Positions 6,583 through 7,882 of a DNA stretch of 7,882 nucleotides are shown here, one piece after another (positions within the stretch are counted from its first letter, which is position 1; each line of letters opens with the position of its first letter). Made by a program: the position numbers and the translations under genes. Source of the DNA: Syntrophomonadaceae bacterium. GTDB taxonomy: Bacteria; Bacillota; Dethiobacteria; DTU022. The notes beneath the pieces are model-generated. The model was not told the origin of the DNA, did no database searches, and saw only the letters and a program-made list of their open reading frames with translations. Location of the stretch: the NCBI GenBank assembly GCA_007119335.1, contig SKPU01000005.1:1-7882 (forward strand). Direction: 5' to 3'.

Positions 6583-7467
6583 ATGAGAGTTGCTGCTCTT
6601 ACGCTGGCTGGAATTAAGTTAAAAAGCATAGATCAATATCAAGCAGATCTCGATTATTTGTTAAAAGCCAGCGGTAATGATCTTGTTGTTTTGCCGGCTT
6701 ACAGCTCTTTACTTCTCGGCCTGGAAACCGGTGCTATCACTTATTATAATGATTTTGATAGCACTCTGCGCGGATATTTGGCCCAAAACGAGGACTGGCA
6801 TAACCTGTTTTTAAACCTGCATAGCTCCCTGGCTGCTGAATTCGGCATCTATCTGGTTTGCGGCACCACTGTGGAAAAGCCGATCGGAAAAAACGATGGC
6901 AAGCTTGCAGATTTTTTCTATCAAACGGCTTACTGTTTTAATCCGGATGGGGAATTATGCTGCCGCCAAAGGCAAACTCACCTGACCCATGACGAGCGGG
7001 AACTGGGTTTTAGCAGGGGTGAAGAACTCAATATCTTTACTGCAGGAGACCTGCAGGTTGGCCTGGTAGTCGGCAATGATGCCCGGCACCCGGAGGTAGG
7101 CCGCATCTTCGCTCTGCGCGGAGCAGACCTTTTGCTGCACAGCGGCGCCTTTAAAAGCGGTTTAAACTGCTGGCCCCAGGCAGCAGGGATGTGGGCCCAG
7201 GTTCAGCAGAACCAGTGCTGGGCTGTCGAAGCACAGCTCAGCGCAAATATCGCCGGCAGGAAATTCGGTGCATCTCCTGCTGTTATTGGACCCTGTGAAA
7301 TAACCCCCGGCCAGAGTGGCTACATCGCCCGCGGTTACCCGGAAAGCCCTATTGTTACTGCAGAACTCGACAATCAAGCTCGTCAATCCATCAAAAAGAA
7401 ATACCCCTTGCTCCGCATGCTAATCCCGCATGTCTACTCTGCCTTACAGGGTAGTAGAAACAGGTAG
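6583..7467 (+). CDS. Nitrilase-superfamily protein lacking the Glu-Lys-Cys triad
   Basis: A full-length (294 residue) member of the carbon-nitrogen hydrolase fold, probably without hydrolase activity. The fold shows through MRVAAL, LVVLPAY (34-40), the THL segment (132-134), VGLVVGNDARHPEVGR (159-174), RGADLLLHSGAF (179-190) and the C-terminal KYPLLRMLIPHVY. In active members these sites carry Glu (FPE), Lys (KxHL) and Cys (CYDxRFPE). Here they read A39, Q131 and G164, so all three catalytic residues are gone while the scaffold, a good ribosome binding site and an unbroken frame remain. That argues for a selected pseudoenzyme and not a decaying gene. No signal peptide or membrane segment is visible. 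It starts 27 bases after the isocitrate dehydrogenase gene and is followed 33 bases later by a paralog with an intact catalytic Glu. Substrate, partner and role are unknown; a structural or regulatory role with the paralog is inference. Confidence 0.85.
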   Translation: MRVAALTLAGIKLKSIDQYQADLDYLLKASGNDLVVLPAYSSLLLGLETGAITYYNDFDSTLRGYLAQNEDWHNLFLNLHSSLAAEFGIYLVCGTTVEKPIGKNDGKLADFFYQTAYCFNPDGELCCRQRQTHLTHDERELGFSRGEELNIFTAGDLQVGLVVGNDARHPEVGRIFALRGADLLLHSGAFKSGLNCWPQAAGMWAQVQQNQCWAVEAQLSANIAGRKFGASPAVIGPCEITPGQSGYIARGYPESPIVTAELDNQARQSIKKKYPLLRMLIPHVYSALQGSRNR

Positions 7468-7485
7468 TCCAATGATTCTTGCCGC

Positions 7486-7492
7486 AGAGGAG
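7486..7492 (+). promoter_or_regulatory. Ribosome binding site of the second nitrilase gene
   Basis: AGAGGAG ends eight bases before TTG at 7501 and 17 bases before the in-frame ATG at 7510. The spacing favours the TTG. Confidence 0.65.
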
Positions 7493-7500
7493 TTGATTGA

Positions 7501-7882
7501 TTGTCGATAATGGGTTGGAAAGAAAAGCTGTTTCAGCGCTATATGATATGGGCCTGCCGCCCTTCCCGGATAACAAAGCATCTTAGCGCCTTCCTTCCCC
7601 GTCCCAGGCAGCCTGAACCGGCAGACCGACGCCAGATCAAGGTTGCTGCTCTGCAGATTGAACTTAAACTTTTTAAAAACCCGCTGCAGTATGCCGATGA
7701 GATGCATCGCCTGGTCAGAGAGGCAGCGGATCAGGGCGCACAGCTGGTCGTCTTTCCCGAATATAATAACCTTGCTCTTTTGGGAATGCTGCCCGGCATA
7801 GAGAAAATGGAGAAAGAAGCCTTCCGGGAAAAAGGAGCAAGGGCAGACAAAGAAGGAAAAGGAGGAGGGGCATCCGTCCAGG
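7501..7882 (+). CDS. Nitrilase-superfamily hydrolase, N-terminal part (partial)
   Basis: An open frame that runs off the window end (127 codons seen). From the TTG start, residues 1-45 form an extra segment rich in Arg, Lys and aromatic residues that ends in a proline-rich PRPRQPEP stretch. The nitrilase fold begins at IKVAALQIEL (46-55) and reaches LVVFPEYNNL (82-91), where E87 is the expected catalytic Glu. The Lys and Cys lie beyond the window. The pattern VAAL, QY, LVVxPxY, then a Leu-Gly-rich turn and Gly parallels residues 3-50 of the preceding gene, so the two look like a tandem paralog pair. The last part seen (110-125) is charged and glycine-rich. An in-frame stop at 7498 rules out a start upstream; ATG at 7510 is the alternative but is badly spaced from the ribosome binding site. 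It is probably an amidase, but no substrate can be named. Confidence 0.82.
   Translation, partial: MSIMGWKEKLFQRYMIWACRPSRITKHLSAFLPRPRQPEPADRRQIKVAALQIELKLFKNPLQYADEMHRLVREAADQGAQLVVFPEYNNLALLGMLPGIEKMEKEAFREKGARADKEGKGGGASVQ

Noticed and set aside
7472..7510. 12-codon frame ending in TAATG at the alternative ATG of the second nitrilase gene
   Set aside because: It is very short, has no ribosome binding site of its own, and the TTG at 7501 explains the start better.

Overview
The window is a compact run of eight protein genes, all on the + strand. Gaps are 4 to 84 bases, and I see no RNA gene, mobile element, CRISPR array or convincing terminator. The fused RibBA, the polA-mutM-coaE order, strong AAGGAGG-like ribosome binding sites, frequent TTG starts and a Pol I with a degenerate proofreading domain all point to a Firmicute, most likely a clostridial (Peptococcaceae or Syntrophomonas-like) anaerobe of moderate G+C. 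That placement is inference; no marker here fixes the genus.

Positions 1-1262 hold the end of the riboflavin operon: the 3' part of ribBA (GTP cyclohydrolase II half) and ribH (lumazine synthase). Positions 1332-5531 hold polA, mutM and coaE, a DNA repair and CoA synthesis trio with very short spacers. PolA and MutM act together in base excision repair: MutM removes 8-oxoguanine and nicks, and Pol I fills the gap. CoaE finishes CoA synthesis. Positions 5557-6555 encode an isocitrate dehydrogenase of the short (about 330 residue) NAD-IDH/IDH3 type.

The right-hand end, 6583-7882, is the least ordinary part. It holds two adjacent nitrilase-superfamily genes that resemble each other near their N termini. 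The first is full length but has lost all three catalytic residues (Glu to Ala39, Lys to Gln131, Cys to Gly164), so it looks like a pseudoenzyme. The second, cut by the window end, keeps the catalytic Glu in an FPEY motif and carries an extra N-terminal segment of about 45 residues. A dead and a probably live paralog side by side suggest a regulatory or hetero-oligomeric pair, but substrate and role are unknown.

Smaller oddities are a MutM zinc finger with a CxC instead of a CxxC knuckle, a MutM insertion of about 17 residues, mixed cofactor signature residues in the isocitrate dehydrogenase, and possible translation-linked elements ahead of ribH and polA. No noncoding stretch exceeds 84 bases.
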